Shown here: positions 26,242 through 35,068 of the stretch, piece by piece
Layout: every line of letters begins with the position of its first letter
Numbering within the stretch: position 1 is the first letter of the stretch
DNA from: Planctomycetaceae bacterium
GTDB lineage: Bacteria > Planctomycetota > Phycisphaerae > Phycisphaerales > SM1A02
Direction of reading: 5' to 3'
DNA: 64,000 bases
Assembly: GCA_027490145.1 (NCBI GenBank)
Contig: JAIXYQ010000010.1
Span: 62,001 to 126,000, forward strand
The notes under the pieces: generated by a model
Told to the model about the DNA's origin: nothing
The model's input: only the letters and a program-made list of their open reading frames with translations
Databases searched by the model: none
Program-made: the position numbers and the translations under genes

Positions 26242-27792
26242 ATGGAGCAGCCGACCGGATCCGGACTCGACACCCAGCGCGGGGTGACCGCGCGTGCGCT
26301 CGCGCTGGTTGAGCGGCTCGGCAACCGCCTGCCTGACCCGGCCACGCTGTTCGTCGTGCTCGGCATCTTCGTGCTGCTGCTCAGTTGGATCGGCGCCAAG
26401 GCCGGCTGGGCGGTCGACGATCCGCGCACGCCCGGTGCCACGGCGACCGTGCGCAACCTGCTCGACGCCGATGGCGTGAAGTGGATCCTCACGAGCGCCC
26501 TGAAGAACTTCCTCGACTTCCCGCCGCTGGCCATCGTGCTGATCGCGATGCTCGGGATCGGCGTGGCGGAACGCACCGGGCTCTTCCCGGCGCTGCTGAA
26601 GCTGCTGGTGCGGGTGACGCCGGCCTGGGCGCTCTCGCCGATGGTGGTGTTCATCGGCGTGAATTCGAGTGCGGCGAGCGACGCTGGCTACGTCGTGTTG
26701 CCGCCCCTGGCCGCAGGGGTCTTCGCGCTGACCGGACGGTCGCCGCTGGTCGGGATCGCCGCCGCGACCTTCGGCGTGGCCGGCGGCTTCAGCGCCAACC
26801 TGATGGTCACGAGCCTCGATCCGCTGCTGTCGGGGCTCACCGAGTCGGCCGCACGCGCCATCGATCCCACGGCACGCGTGCTGCCCGACTGCAACTATCT
26901 CTTCATGATCGCATCGACCTTCCTCCTGACCGGCATCGGATGGTGGGTCACCGAGCGCATCGTCGCGCCACGATTCGATCGCGCGGCGATCGATCGACAG
27001 GTCCGGCAGGGCGGCCTCGACGCCGGGGGATTGGTGATGCAGCCGGGCGAGGTGCGCGGCCTCATCGTGGCGTTCGTCTCGCTCGTCGTGGTCGGTGGTG
27101 CATTCCTGGCCATGGCGCTGGTCCCCGGCGGCCCGCTCACCGGCGAGGTGCCGCATCACTCGACGGGCCGACCCGTTCCCACCTGGAGCGAGGCACTCGT
27201 CCCGATGATCATGCTGCTGTTCCTGGTCCCCGGGGTGGCCTTCGGACTGGTCAGTGGTGAGATCCGCAGCGATCGTTGCGTGGCCAAGCGCATGGGCGAG
27301 TCCATGGCCGGCATGGGCACGTACCTCGTGCTCGCGTTCTTCGCGGGGCAGACCATCGCCTGGTTCAAGCAGTCGAACCTCTCGGTGCTGCTTGGCGTGG
27401 AGGGCGGCGAGCTGATCAAGTCGATGGGCTTCGGGCACGGGCCGATGCTCGCGTCGATCGTCGTGGTGGTCGCCGTGCTGAACCTTCTCGTGTCGAGCGC
27501 CAGCGCCAAGTGGGCGTTCCTGGCGCCGATCCTGGTGCCCATGCTGGGCACGGCCGGCATGTCGCCGGACCTCGTGCAGGTGGCGTACCGCGTGGGTGAC
27601 TCCTGCACGAACCCGATCGCACCGATGAATGCGTACCTCGTGATCATCCTCGTGGCGATCCGCCGCTGGGATCCGCAGGCCGGGCTGGGCACGCTGATCG
27701 CGCTGCTCTTGCCGTACTGCATGTGGGCGCTGGTCCTCTGGACGGCCTTCCTCGTCGTCTGGAACGCCTTGGGGATTCCGCTTGGCACCTGA
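26242..27792 (+). CDS. AbgT family transporter
   Basis: A 516-aa inner-membrane protein with about eleven hydrophobic helices, matching the AbgT family (p-aminobenzoyl-glutamate uptake; some members export sulfonamides). Recognisable blocks are LGNRLPDPATLFVVLGIFVLLLSWI, FPPLAIVLIAMLGIGVAERTGLFPALLK, VNSSAASDAGYVVLPPLAA, LDPLLSGLTESAAR and SSASAKWAFLAPILVPML. The start has a strong Shine-Dalgarno (GAGGAGG at 26227-26233), and TACACT at 26209-26214 is a possible -10 giving a short leader. The final helix, WALVLWTAFLVVWNALGI, ends only a few codons before the next gene begins inside this one's stop region. Confidence 0.92.
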   Translation: MEQPTGSGLDTQRGVTARALALVERLGNRLPDPATLFVVLGIFVLLLSWIGAKAGWAVDDPRTPGATATVRNLLDADGVKWILTSALKNFLDFPPLAIVLIAMLGIGVAERTGLFPALLKLLVRVTPAWALSPMVVFIGVNSSAASDAGYVVLPPLAAGVFALTGRSPLVGIAAATFGVAGGFSANLMVTSLDPLLSGLTESAARAIDPTARVLPDCNYLFMIASTFLLTGIGWWVTERIVAPRFDRAAIDRQVRQGGLDAGGLVMQPGEVRGLIVAFVSLVVVGGAFLAMALVPGGPLTGEVPHHSTGRPVPTWSEALVPMIMLLFLVPGVAFGLVSGEIRSDRCVAKRMGESMAGMGTYLVLAFFAGQTIAWFKQSNLSVLLGVEGGELIKSMGFGHGPMLASIVVVVAVLNLLVSSASAKWAFLAPILVPMLGTAGMSPDLVQVAYRVGDSCTNPIAPMNAYLVIILVAIRRWDPQAGLGTLIALLLPYCMWALVLWTAFLVVWNALGIPLGT

Positions 27793-29107
27793 CGCGATCC
27801 AGGATCCGCCGGCGGTGGTGCAGCCGTCGACGTCGATGCAGTTGCCCGGCCTCCAACCCGAGGCCGAGCGGCCGCGCGTGGTCGTGCCCGGTTCGCCCGA
27901 GCTGGACCAACGAATGCTCGACGAGCCGCTTCCCTGGCGGCGCCGGCTCAGCGAGCAGGGCATCGATGCGCTCGTGCTGGCGACGCTCGACCTGTCCAAG
28001 GTCTCGGGCGGGATCGGCAACCCGGCCATCGGTCAGGCGCTGATCGACCTCGCCGTGACGGCGAACCTGGATCGGCTCGGCGTCGTGCCGGGTGCCGAGG
28101 TCTTCGCGAGCCTCCAGTGGTGGGACTGGTTCGGCGACTCGCCGACGCAGATCGGTGATTGGTGGGGCTGGGACGCGATCAATCCGGCCATCGGCCAGGA
28201 GATCTTCCAGCTCAGCGAACTCTGGTGGCAACAGAGCATGGCCGACGGGGCCTTCGCCATCATGATCGGGAAGATCGATGCCAACCGCATGTTCGCCACA
28301 ATCGGCTCCGCGGGGCCGTTCCTGAACACCGCCGATTCCATGCCGGCCACGATGCTGGGCTACATGCCGACGTACCCCAATCCGGCCATGGGTGCCGTGG
28401 CTTCCTGGAGCGGTCTCGATGCCGATGGCCTGCGGGGTTGGAGTGCCCGTGCCGGCGTGTTCGATGGATCCAACGCTGCGTATGACCCGTCCACCGGCCA
28501 GAACGGTCCGCGCACCGGCAACCGCGGTCCCGGTGGACTGTTTGATGGCCACTGGGGACCGTACTGGATCGCCGAGGGAGGTCCCTCGTGGACCGCGGGC
28601 GAGCACTCGTGGGCGGGGACCTTCACCCTGGGCGGTTGGTTCCAGGGTGGGCAATCGCTGCTCACGTCCGGCAACGATGGCTCGATCTCGCGCGATGCCG
28701 GAGGCATGTACGCCACGCTGACGCACGCGCTGCACGCGCCCGACGAATCGGGCGGACGCTGGGACCTGTTCGCGCAGTTCGGCTGGTCGGCACCCTCGAG
28801 CGACGCTGCCGAACTGAGCCTGGCGATCGGTGGCATCTGTTCGTCGCCCTTGCCGGGGCGACCGAACGACCAGTGGGGCCTGCTCGCCGGCGTTGCGGAG
28901 TTCACCGACGATGCATCGGTCTACGTCAACGCCCTGGGCTCGACGGGCGGGCAGGAATCGGTGCTCGAGGCCTTCTACCTGTTCGCGCTGCCGCATGGGA
29001 TCACGCTGCAGCCCGACCTGCAGTGGATCGGCACGCCCGGCGGCGGCGACGGGGCAACGGTCGACGACGCACTGATCGGAACGATCAGGGTCCAAATCGC
29101 ATGTTGA
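27782..29107 (+). CDS. OprB-like carbohydrate porin without visible signal peptide
   Basis: A protein of up to 441 aa resembling OprB-family outer-membrane porins. It has the GGIGNPAIGQALIDLAVTANLDRLG opening, SELWWQQSMADGAFAIMIGKIDANRMF, and the C-terminal hallmark ITLQPDLQWIGTPGGG...IRVQIAC. The longest frame starts at a TTG overlapping the abgT stop by 11 bp and begins with a Pro/Gln-rich stretch typical of a mature exported N-terminus. No hydrophobic signal sequence is encoded, and an in-frame TGA at 27695 closes the frame upstream. Either a frameshift has separated the signal peptide, or the assembled sequence has an error, or export uses another route. It is probably co-transcribed with abgT. 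Confidence 0.75.
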   Translation: MAPDAIQDPPAVVQPSTSMQLPGLQPEAERPRVVVPGSPELDQRMLDEPLPWRRRLSEQGIDALVLATLDLSKVSGGIGNPAIGQALIDLAVTANLDRLGVVPGAEVFASLQWWDWFGDSPTQIGDWWGWDAINPAIGQEIFQLSELWWQQSMADGAFAIMIGKIDANRMFATIGSAGPFLNTADSMPATMLGYMPTYPNPAMGAVASWSGLDADGLRGWSARAGVFDGSNAAYDPSTGQNGPRTGNRGPGGLFDGHWGPYWIAEGGPSWTAGEHSWAGTFTLGGWFQGGQSLLTSGNDGSISRDAGGMYATLTHALHAPDESGGRWDLFAQFGWSAPSSDAAELSLAIGGICSSPLPGRPNDQWGLLAGVAEFTDDASVYVNALGSTGGQESVLEAFYLFALPHGITLQPDLQWIGTPGGGDGATVDDALIGTIRVQIAC

Positions 29108-29183
29108 ATGATGCGCGGGGCGCCCGATCGTGCCTCCCGCGTGTCCGGGGTCGCACGGCGCCCGGCCGTCCGCCGCGGCAGGC

Positions 29184-30503
29184 TCAGCGTCGTGCGGCGC
29201 GCCGGGCCGTCCACACGGGGCCGTCGGGGAATCGGTGCGCCTCGAGTGAGGCGCGCTTCATCGTGATCCCGTAGCCCGGGGCGGTCGGCGGCATGTAGTG
29301 GCCGTTGCGGACCACGCAGGGGGCCTCGAAATGCTCGTGCAGGTGGTCGACCCATTCGGCGACGCGGCCCTCGTGCGAGCAGGCGATGCGCGCGTGATCG
29401 ACCATGATGAGATGGTTGACGTACTCGCACAGGCCGACCCCGCCCGCGTGTGGGCAGCAGGGGACGCCGAAGCGCCTGGCCAGGAGCATCACGGCGAGCA
29501 CCTCGTTCACCCCGCCGAGACGGCAGGCATCGATCTGGCAGAAGCGGATCGCGTCGGCCTGCAGCAGCTGCTTGAAGATCACGCGGTTCTGGCACTGTTC
29601 GCCCGTGGCGACGCCGATGGGCGCGACCCCGCGCGCGATCGCCGCATGGCCGAGCACGTCATCGGGCGAGGTGGGTTCCTCGATCCACCAGGGGTCGAAC
29701 CGCGCGAGGTGGCGCATCCACTCGATCGCCACCGGCACGTCCCAGCGCTGGTTCGCATCGACCATGAGCTTGCGGTCGGGGCCGATCTCCTGGCGCACGA
29801 TCGAGCAGCGGCGGATGTCGTCGGCGAGGTCCGCGCCGACCTTCAGCTTGAAGTGGTTCCAGCCCGCAGCCATCCCCTCGCGGCAGAGCCTTCGGATCTT
29901 GTCGTCGTCGTAGCCGAGCCAGCCGGCGCTCGTGGTGTAGGCCGGGTAGCCGTCGCGCTCGAGTTCGGCGATGCGCCCGGCCTTGCCGTGCTCGCCTTCA
30001 CGGAGGATCGCCAGTGCCTGGTCGGGCGTCAGGGCATCGGTCAGGTAGCGGAAGTCGATGCACGCCACGAACTCCTCGGGGGTGAGTTCGCACAGCAGGC
30101 GCCAGAGCGGCAGGCCGCGCTGCTTGGCCCAGAGGTCCCACACCGCGTTGACGACCGCGGCCGTCGCCAGGTGCAGCACGCCCTTCTCGGGACCGATCCA
30201 TCGCAGCTGCGACTCGTTCGTCAGCGCGCTCCAGAAGCCGGCGAAGTCGCGCGTGATCGAGTCGAGCGACCGTCCGACCACGAAGGGTTCGAGCGCGCGC
30301 ACCGCAGCCACGCAGACCTCGGTGCCGCGGCCGATCGTGAACGCAAGGCCGTGGCCCTCGAGCCCCGGCGCATCGGTGTGCAGGATGACGTAGGCCGCGG
30401 AGTAATCGGGATCGGTGTGGACGGCGTCGGATCCGTCGAGGTGATCGCTCGTGGGGAAGCGGACGTCGAGGACCTCGAGTGACGTGATGGTGGGCATGGT
30501 CAT
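29184..30503 (-). CDS. L-fuconate dehydratase-like enolase superfamily enzyme
   Basis: A 439-aa enolase-superfamily enzyme closely matching L-fuconate dehydratases, which convert L-fuconate to 2-keto-3-deoxy-L-fuconate. Characteristic segments are GHGLAFTIGRGTEV, RWIGPEKGVLHLATAAVVNAVWDLWAK, GYPAYTTSAGWLGYDDDKIRRLCREG, the KxK base HFKLKVG, metal ligands in MVDANQRWD, WWIEEPTSPDDV and GVATGEQCQN, and the catalytic His in CCPHAGGVGLCEY. The start ATG at 30503 overlaps the lactonase stop by 4 bp, making this the last gene of the sugar operon. Later pathway steps (dehydrogenase, aldolase or hydrolase for the keto-deoxy product) are not in the window. Confidence 0.92.
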   Translation of the reverse strand: MTMPTITSLEVLDVRFPTSDHLDGSDAVHTDPDYSAAYVILHTDAPGLEGHGLAFTIGRGTEVCVAAVRALEPFVVGRSLDSITRDFAGFWSALTNESQLRWIGPEKGVLHLATAAVVNAVWDLWAKQRGLPLWRLLCELTPEEFVACIDFRYLTDALTPDQALAILREGEHGKAGRIAELERDGYPAYTTSAGWLGYDDDKIRRLCREGMAAGWNHFKLKVGADLADDIRRCSIVRQEIGPDRKLMVDANQRWDVPVAIEWMRHLARFDPWWIEEPTSPDDVLGHAAIARGVAPIGVATGEQCQNRVIFKQLLQADAIRFCQIDACRLGGVNEVLAVMLLARRFGVPCCPHAGGVGLCEYVNHLIMVDHARIACSHEGRVAEWVDHLHEHFEAPCVVRNGHYMPPTAPGYGITMKRASLEAHRFPDGPVWTARRAARR

Positions 30504-31357
30504 GGGGTGGCTGCGTGAAGTCCGTAGAAGCGTGCGCAGGAGCCGCCGAGGACCTGTTCGCGGTCGCCCGCGCGAAGGCCCTGCAGCAGCTCCTGCGTGA
30601 TCGTGTCCCAGTGCGCGTAGCCCGCGGCCCCGAGGAGGACGGGCCAGTCGCTGCCCCACATGGTGCGTGACGGACCGAACGCCTCGAGCACGGGTTCGAC
30701 GAAGGGGCGCAGGTCGCGTGCCGTGGCGCCGGGCCGTGCCTCGGTCAGCAGGCCGCTGAGCTTGATGAAGGCCCCGCGCTGCGCGAGCGACTGCAGCGCA
30801 CGCAGCCAGGGACCCGACTCGGGCCAGTCGCGCCCCTGCGCGATCGCGGGCTTGGCCAGGTGATCGATGACCACACGAAGCGTGGGGTGACGATCCATCA
30901 GTCGCGCCATCGCGCCAAGGTGGTGCGGCCGCACGAGTGCATCGAAGCGGATGCCGTTGGCGGCCATCCAGGCGAGGGCGGGCTGGCATCGGGCATCCAG
31001 GATCCAGCGGTCGTCGGCCAGGTCCTGGAGCATGGGCCGCAGTCCAACGAGCGGACCGTGATCGCGCAGGCGCATCATGTCGCCGATCGCGGTCGTCGAA
31101 CGGAGGTCGACCCACCCCACGACGCCCTCGATCCAGGCGTGCTGCCGCGCCAGGCCCAGCAGGAAGAGGGACTCCTCGACGCTCTCCGCCGCCTGCACCG
31201 CGATGCAGCCGCTGATGCCGCGTGCGAGCAGTTGCGGCCGGAGCTGGTCGGGCTCGAAGTCGTTCCAGAGCGCCGTCATGGCGGGCGTGAGCCAGTGGTA
31301 GTCGCCGCGCGAGCGACGCCAGAAGTGCTGGTGGCTGTCGATGCGGCGGTGCGTCAT
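30500..31357 (-). CDS. Amidohydrolase-2 family lactonase (L-fuconolactonase-like)
   Basis: A 285-aa TIM-barrel hydrolase of the amidohydrolase-2 group, which includes L-fucono-1,5-lactonase and L-rhamnono-lactonase. The metal-binding RIDSHQHFW motif begins at residue 5. GWVDLRS, RFDALVRPHHLGA, VVIDHLAKPAI, FIKLSGL and TMWGSDWPV are typical. Given the fuconate dehydratase next to it, hydrolysis of L-fuconolactone to L-fuconate is the likely role. It overlaps both neighbours by 4 bp (ATGA). Confidence 0.88.
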   Translation of the reverse strand: MTHRRIDSHQHFWRRSRGDYHWLTPAMTALWNDFEPDQLRPQLLARGISGCIAVQAAESVEESLFLLGLARQHAWIEGVVGWVDLRSTTAIGDMMRLRDHGPLVGLRPMLQDLADDRWILDARCQPALAWMAANGIRFDALVRPHHLGAMARLMDRHPTLRVVIDHLAKPAIAQGRDWPESGPWLRALQSLAQRGAFIKLSGLLTEARPGATARDLRPFVEPVLEAFGPSRTMWGSDWPVLLGAAGYAHWDTITQELLQGLRAGDREQVLGGSCARFYGLHAATP

Positions 31358-32448
31358 GTCGTCGACTCCGGATCCGCGGGCAGGGGCGTACCGCCATGAT
31401 CGCTCGAGTCGTAGAGGGCCTCGACGAGCTGCATGGTCCGCCAGGCATCATCGATCGGGCTGACGAGCGCCGCATCCTCACCGGCGACGAACCGTTGCAG
31501 GTTGCACATCGGTCCGCGGAACGCCGCGGGAAACCATGAGCCCAGGAGCGGGACATCGCTCCAAGAATGGCCATCGAGCGCGACCTCGAGCGTGTCGGGA
31601 CGGCCCACCGGATAGTCGAGGTTCACCCCCATGCGGACGATGGCGGCGCCGCGCGTGCCTTCGACGCGGAGTTCGCTGGCTTCGTGGCGCGGACCGTGCG
31701 CGTGATGGTGGTTCATCGAGAGCGTGCATCGGAGTTGGTCGCCGAAGTCGATGATCGCGCTCGAACGCGTGGCCGCCAGGCCGCCGCTTCCCGGATGGGC
31801 CACCGCGCGCGCCCAGACGCGACGCGGCTCGCCGGCAAGCGATCGCAGCAGGTCGAGGTAGTGGATCGAGTGCAACGAGAACTCGATGCGCGCGAGTCCG
31901 CGCAGGAAGGACCACTGGTGCCAGGGCATGGAACAGTGCACGCGGACCTCCAGGTCCGTGAGCGTGCCGAGCGCTCCCGAACGCACCAGGTGCCCCAGCG
32001 CGATCATGGAGGGTGCGAACCGGAGCTGGAAGTTCATCGCCGCCCGCAGCCGGCGCTCGCGGGCCAGCCGCCGCAACCGCGTGGCGTGAGCCAGGTCGAG
32101 GCCGAGCGGCTTCTGGACGAGCACGGCCGCGCCGATGGGCAGGCCGGCGAGCACCTCGTCGAGCGCCTGCGGCGGCACGGCGACGTCGAAGATCGTGTCC
32201 CCGTTCCATGCAGCGGCCTCGAGCGAGGCGTGGGCCGCGGGAACCTGCCAGCGTGCGGCAAGGGAACATGCGCGGTCGATGTCGGGATCCACGATCGAGG
32301 CGACCGTGAAGCCCATGGCGCGGTAGGCGGGCAGGTGCGCATCGGCGACGATCGAGCCCGCACCGATGATCGTGATGGGCCGTGGGGCCGCTGGCCGTGG
32401 CCAGGCCTGCGGCAGGGCGTCGGGTTCGATGGGCTGCGCCGTCGTCAT
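31354..32448 (-). CDS. Gfo/Idh/MocA family sugar dehydrogenase
   Basis: A 364-aa NAD(P)-dependent oxidoreductase. The Rossmann start ITIIGAGSIVADAHLPAY (about 25-42) and the conserved lysine in VQKPLGLDL (QKP in place of the usual EKP) are present. The C-terminal alpha/beta domain contains FSLHSIHYLDLLRSL and a histidine cluster (NHHHAHGPRHE). In this operon it is the best candidate for oxidising the imported sugar, L-fucose or a relative, to its lactone. It overlaps the permease gene upstream and the lactonase gene downstream by 4 bp each. A start further upstream would be antisense or permease-overlapping sequence. Confidence 0.87.
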   Translation of the reverse strand: MTTAQPIEPDALPQAWPRPAAPRPITIIGAGSIVADAHLPAYRAMGFTVASIVDPDIDRACSLAARWQVPAAHASLEAAAWNGDTIFDVAVPPQALDEVLAGLPIGAAVLVQKPLGLDLAHATRLRRLARERRLRAAMNFQLRFAPSMIALGHLVRSGALGTLTDLEVRVHCSMPWHQWSFLRGLARIEFSLHSIHYLDLLRSLAGEPRRVWARAVAHPGSGGLAATRSSAIIDFGDQLRCTLSMNHHHAHGPRHEASELRVEGTRGAAIVRMGVNLDYPVGRPDTLEVALDGHSWSDVPLLGSWFPAAFRGPMCNLQRFVAGEDAALVSPIDDAWRTMQLVEALYDSSDHGGTPLPADPESTT

Positions 32449-33425
32449 CCCGCACCCCGGCGCTCGAGCCGCGCCGTGTGCCATCGACGCACGAGTTCGT
32501 CCGCGGCCACGCCGGCGAGCAGCACGGCGCCGATGACCGCGAATTCCAGCTGCGAACCCAGGCCCAGGAGGTTGATCGAGTTGCGCAGGACCTGCAGCGT
32601 GGCCGTGCCGAGCACGATGCCGACCACGCTCACGCTCCCGCCGCGCAGGCTGCAACCGCCCAGCACCGCCGCGGCGATGGCGTAGAGCTCGTAGAAGTTC
32701 CCGAAGTCGCTCGGCTGTGCGCTGCCGACGTCGAAGATGAACAGCATGCCGCCGAGCCCCGCGAGCAGGCTGCAGGCCACGTACGCGCCGGTCACCAGAC
32801 GGGCGGTCGGAATGCCGCTGTAGCGCGCTGCGGCCTCGTTGCTGCCGGTCGCGAGCAGCCACCGCCCCCAGACCGTGCGCGTGAGGAACAGCGCGGCGAC
32901 CACGGCGAGCACGATGAGCGGAATGGTCGTTGCAGGCAGGCGGAAGGTCTCGAGCCCGGGCAACGGGATGCGGCCGACGGCGATGGAGCGAAGATCGGCG
33001 AATTCGCCTTGGAATCCCTGCGATTGGTCGCCGGTCATCCAGCGTGCGATGCCGCGGTAGAGCAGCAGCCCGCACAGGGTGACGATGAACGGCTGGAGCC
33101 GCAGCCGCGTGACGAGCAGCCCGTGTGAGAGCCCGATGAGCGCCGAGCCCGCGAGCACGACGGGGACGACGGTCCACGGCGACCATCCATGCTCGATGAG
33201 GAGCCAGGGGACGGCGATGCCCACGAGGCAGACCACCGAACCCAGCGAGAGGTCGATGCCGCCCGTGCCGATCACGAACCCCACACCCAGCGCCAGGATC
33301 GAGAAGAGCGCGGTGCGCTGCACCAGGTTCATCAGGTTGTAGGCCGTCAGGAAGTTCTTCCCGTAGAGCGCCGTCACGATGCAGACGACGGCGAAGATGC
33401 CCAGCAGTCCCCAGTGCTTCCTCAT
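32445..33425 (-). CDS. Sugar ABC transporter permease (RbsC type)
   Basis: A 326-aa inner-membrane permease with about nine or ten hydrophobic helices. It matches the ribose/xylose-type permeases (BPD_transp_2): ILALGVGFVIGTGGIDLSLGSVVCL near the N-terminus, the EAA-like loop ATGSNEAAARYSGIPTARLVTGAYVACSLLAGLGGML, and AIAAAVLGGCSLRGGSVSVVGIVLG. The substrate is probably the sugar degraded by the linked fuconate-pathway enzymes. It overlaps its ATPase partner by 4 bp. Confidence 0.92.
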   Translation of the reverse strand: MRKHWGLLGIFAVVCIVTALYGKNFLTAYNLMNLVQRTALFSILALGVGFVIGTGGIDLSLGSVVCLVGIAVPWLLIEHGWSPWTVVPVVLAGSALIGLSHGLLVTRLRLQPFIVTLCGLLLYRGIARWMTGDQSQGFQGEFADLRSIAVGRIPLPGLETFRLPATTIPLIVLAVVAALFLTRTVWGRWLLATGSNEAAARYSGIPTARLVTGAYVACSLLAGLGGMLFIFDVGSAQPSDFGNFYELYAIAAAVLGGCSLRGGSVSVVGIVLGTATLQVLRNSINLLGLGSQLEFAVIGAVLLAGVAADELVRRWHTARLERRGAG

Positions 33426-34951
33426 CGCGCTGCCTCCAGGGCGCCACCGGTGGCCAGGCCCATGATGGCGACCTCGGTCGCCGTGTCGCGCGTGAATTCG
33501 CCTGCGATCGCGCCATCGTGCATGACGAGGATCCGATCGGCCAGCAGCAGGACCTCTTCGAGGTCGCTGGACGCGAACAGCACCGCGCAGCCCGCCGTCG
33601 CTGCCGCGCGCACGGCTTCGTGGATGTCGTGGCGCGCGCCGACGTCGACGCCGCGCGTGGGCTCATCGAGCAGGAGCACGCTCGGCTCGACCGCCAGCCA
33701 TCGTCCGAGGATCGTCTTCTGCTGGTTGCCGCCCGAGAGCACCTGCACGCGCCGCGAGGGATCGGCCGGACGCAACCGCAGCCGCGCGATCATGCCGTCG
33801 ACGAGGTCCCGTTCGCCCCCGTGGTCGACGAATCCCGCGCGGGCACCGCGCGGCAGCCAGGCCATCGACATGTTCGTCCGGACGGGGTCGAGCGTGAAGA
33901 GCCCGTGTCGCGCGCGATCCTCCGGGACGATCGCCAGTCCACGGGCCACGCGCTCGGCGATGGAGCCTGTGAGCGCGTACCCATCGATCGTGATGTTCCC
34001 GGCTTCGTGCCCCAGTCCCGCAATCGCCTCGAGCAGTTCGGTCCGCCCCGCACCGACCAGGCCTGCCAGCCCGACGATCTCGCCGCGCCTGACCGTGAGC
34101 GAGGCCGTCCTTCGTCGGGAGTGGGCACTGACCAGCCCTTCGACGACCAGTCGTTCGGGCGCGCCGTCGAGCGACGGTCGTGCCGTCGTCGGGGGCAGGT
34201 CGCGACCGACCATGAGTCGTTCGATGGTGGGGCGGTCCATCGCCTGGCGATCGAGCGTGCCGGCCATGCGTCCATCGCGCAGCACGAGCGCGCGGTCGGC
34301 GATCCGCAGCACCTCGTCAAGGTGGTGCGAGACGTAGACGACGGCCACGCCGCTGCGGCGCAGGTCGTCGAGCATGGCGAGGAGGCGTTCGGTCTCGCGC
34401 GCGCTCAGGCTCGAGGTCGGTTCATCGAGGATCAGGATGCGCGCGTTCGCGCTGAGCGCCTTCGCGATCTCGACGAGCTGACGCTGCGCGATGGGCAGGC
34501 TGCCGCAGGGCGTCGATGGATCGAGGTCGAGCCCAACGCGCGCGAGCCAGCGCGCAGCCTCGGCATGCATGGAGCGCGTGTCGAGCCAGCCGAAGCGGTG
34601 GTGTTCGCGGCCCAGGAGGATCGCCCCGGCCAGGTCGAGGTTCTCGGCAAGGTTGAGTTCCTGGTGCACGAGCGCGATGCCGGCCAGGGTCGCGTCGGCC
34701 ACGCTGCGCAGGCGCATGTCGTGGGCGTGGCCGTCCTCCGCAACGGACTCGAGCGAACCCGAGCCCGGCTGCAGCACGCCCGACAGGATCTTCAGGAGCG
34801 TGCTCTTGCCTGCGCCGTTCTCGCCCACGATCGCGAGGACTTCACCTGCGCGGATCTCGAGATCGATTGATTCGAGCGCCGTGACGCCGGCGAAACGCCG
34901 ACCGATGCCGCGCGCTCGCAGGATCGGACGGACTCGCAGCGGACTCGCCAT
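33422..34951 (-). CDS. Sugar ABC transporter ATP-binding protein (RbsA type, two NBDs)
   Basis: A 509-aa protein with two fused nucleotide-binding domains. The N-terminal half has Walker A GENGAGKST, a divergent signature LPIAQRQLVEIAKAL and Walker B ILILDEPTSSL. The C-terminal half has a degenerate Walker A (GLVGAGRTELLEAI), signature LSGGNQQKTILGRWL and Walker B VLLLDEPTRGVDV. This asymmetric pattern is normal for RbsA/XylG/MglA-type importers. It heads a run of five genes joined by 4-bp overlaps down to the fuconate dehydratase. TACAGT 6 nt before the ATG suggests an internal promoter separate from the binding-protein gene. Confidence 0.93.
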   Translation of the reverse strand: MASPLRVRPILRARGIGRRFAGVTALESIDLEIRAGEVLAIVGENGAGKSTLLKILSGVLQPGSGSLESVAEDGHAHDMRLRSVADATLAGIALVHQELNLAENLDLAGAILLGREHHRFGWLDTRSMHAEAARWLARVGLDLDPSTPCGSLPIAQRQLVEIAKALSANARILILDEPTSSLSARETERLLAMLDDLRRSGVAVVYVSHHLDEVLRIADRALVLRDGRMAGTLDRQAMDRPTIERLMVGRDLPPTTARPSLDGAPERLVVEGLVSAHSRRRTASLTVRRGEIVGLAGLVGAGRTELLEAIAGLGHEAGNITIDGYALTGSIAERVARGLAIVPEDRARHGLFTLDPVRTNMSMAWLPRGARAGFVDHGGERDLVDGMIARLRLRPADPSRRVQVLSGGNQQKTILGRWLAVEPSVLLLDEPTRGVDVGARHDIHEAVRAAATAGCAVLFASSDLEEVLLLADRILVMHDGAIAGEFTRDTATEVAIMGLATGGALEAAR

Positions 34952-34957
34952 GGTCGG

Positions 34958-34963
34958 ACTGTA
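34958..34963 (-). promoter_or_regulatory. -10-like hexamer, leaderless start of the sugar ABC ATPase
   Basis: TACAGT on the minus strand, 6 nt from the ATG at 34951. The 117-bp gap to the binding-protein gene holds nothing else recognisable. Confidence 0.5.
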
Positions 34964-35068
34964 CCCGCGGCACGCGGGGCGCCGGCGCGCTGCAGGCGGT
35001 GCGCGCGGCGTGGCGGCGCGACCGGTGGCCGGATCAGGATCGGGGAGCGGCGCTCTCCCGGGCAGGCA

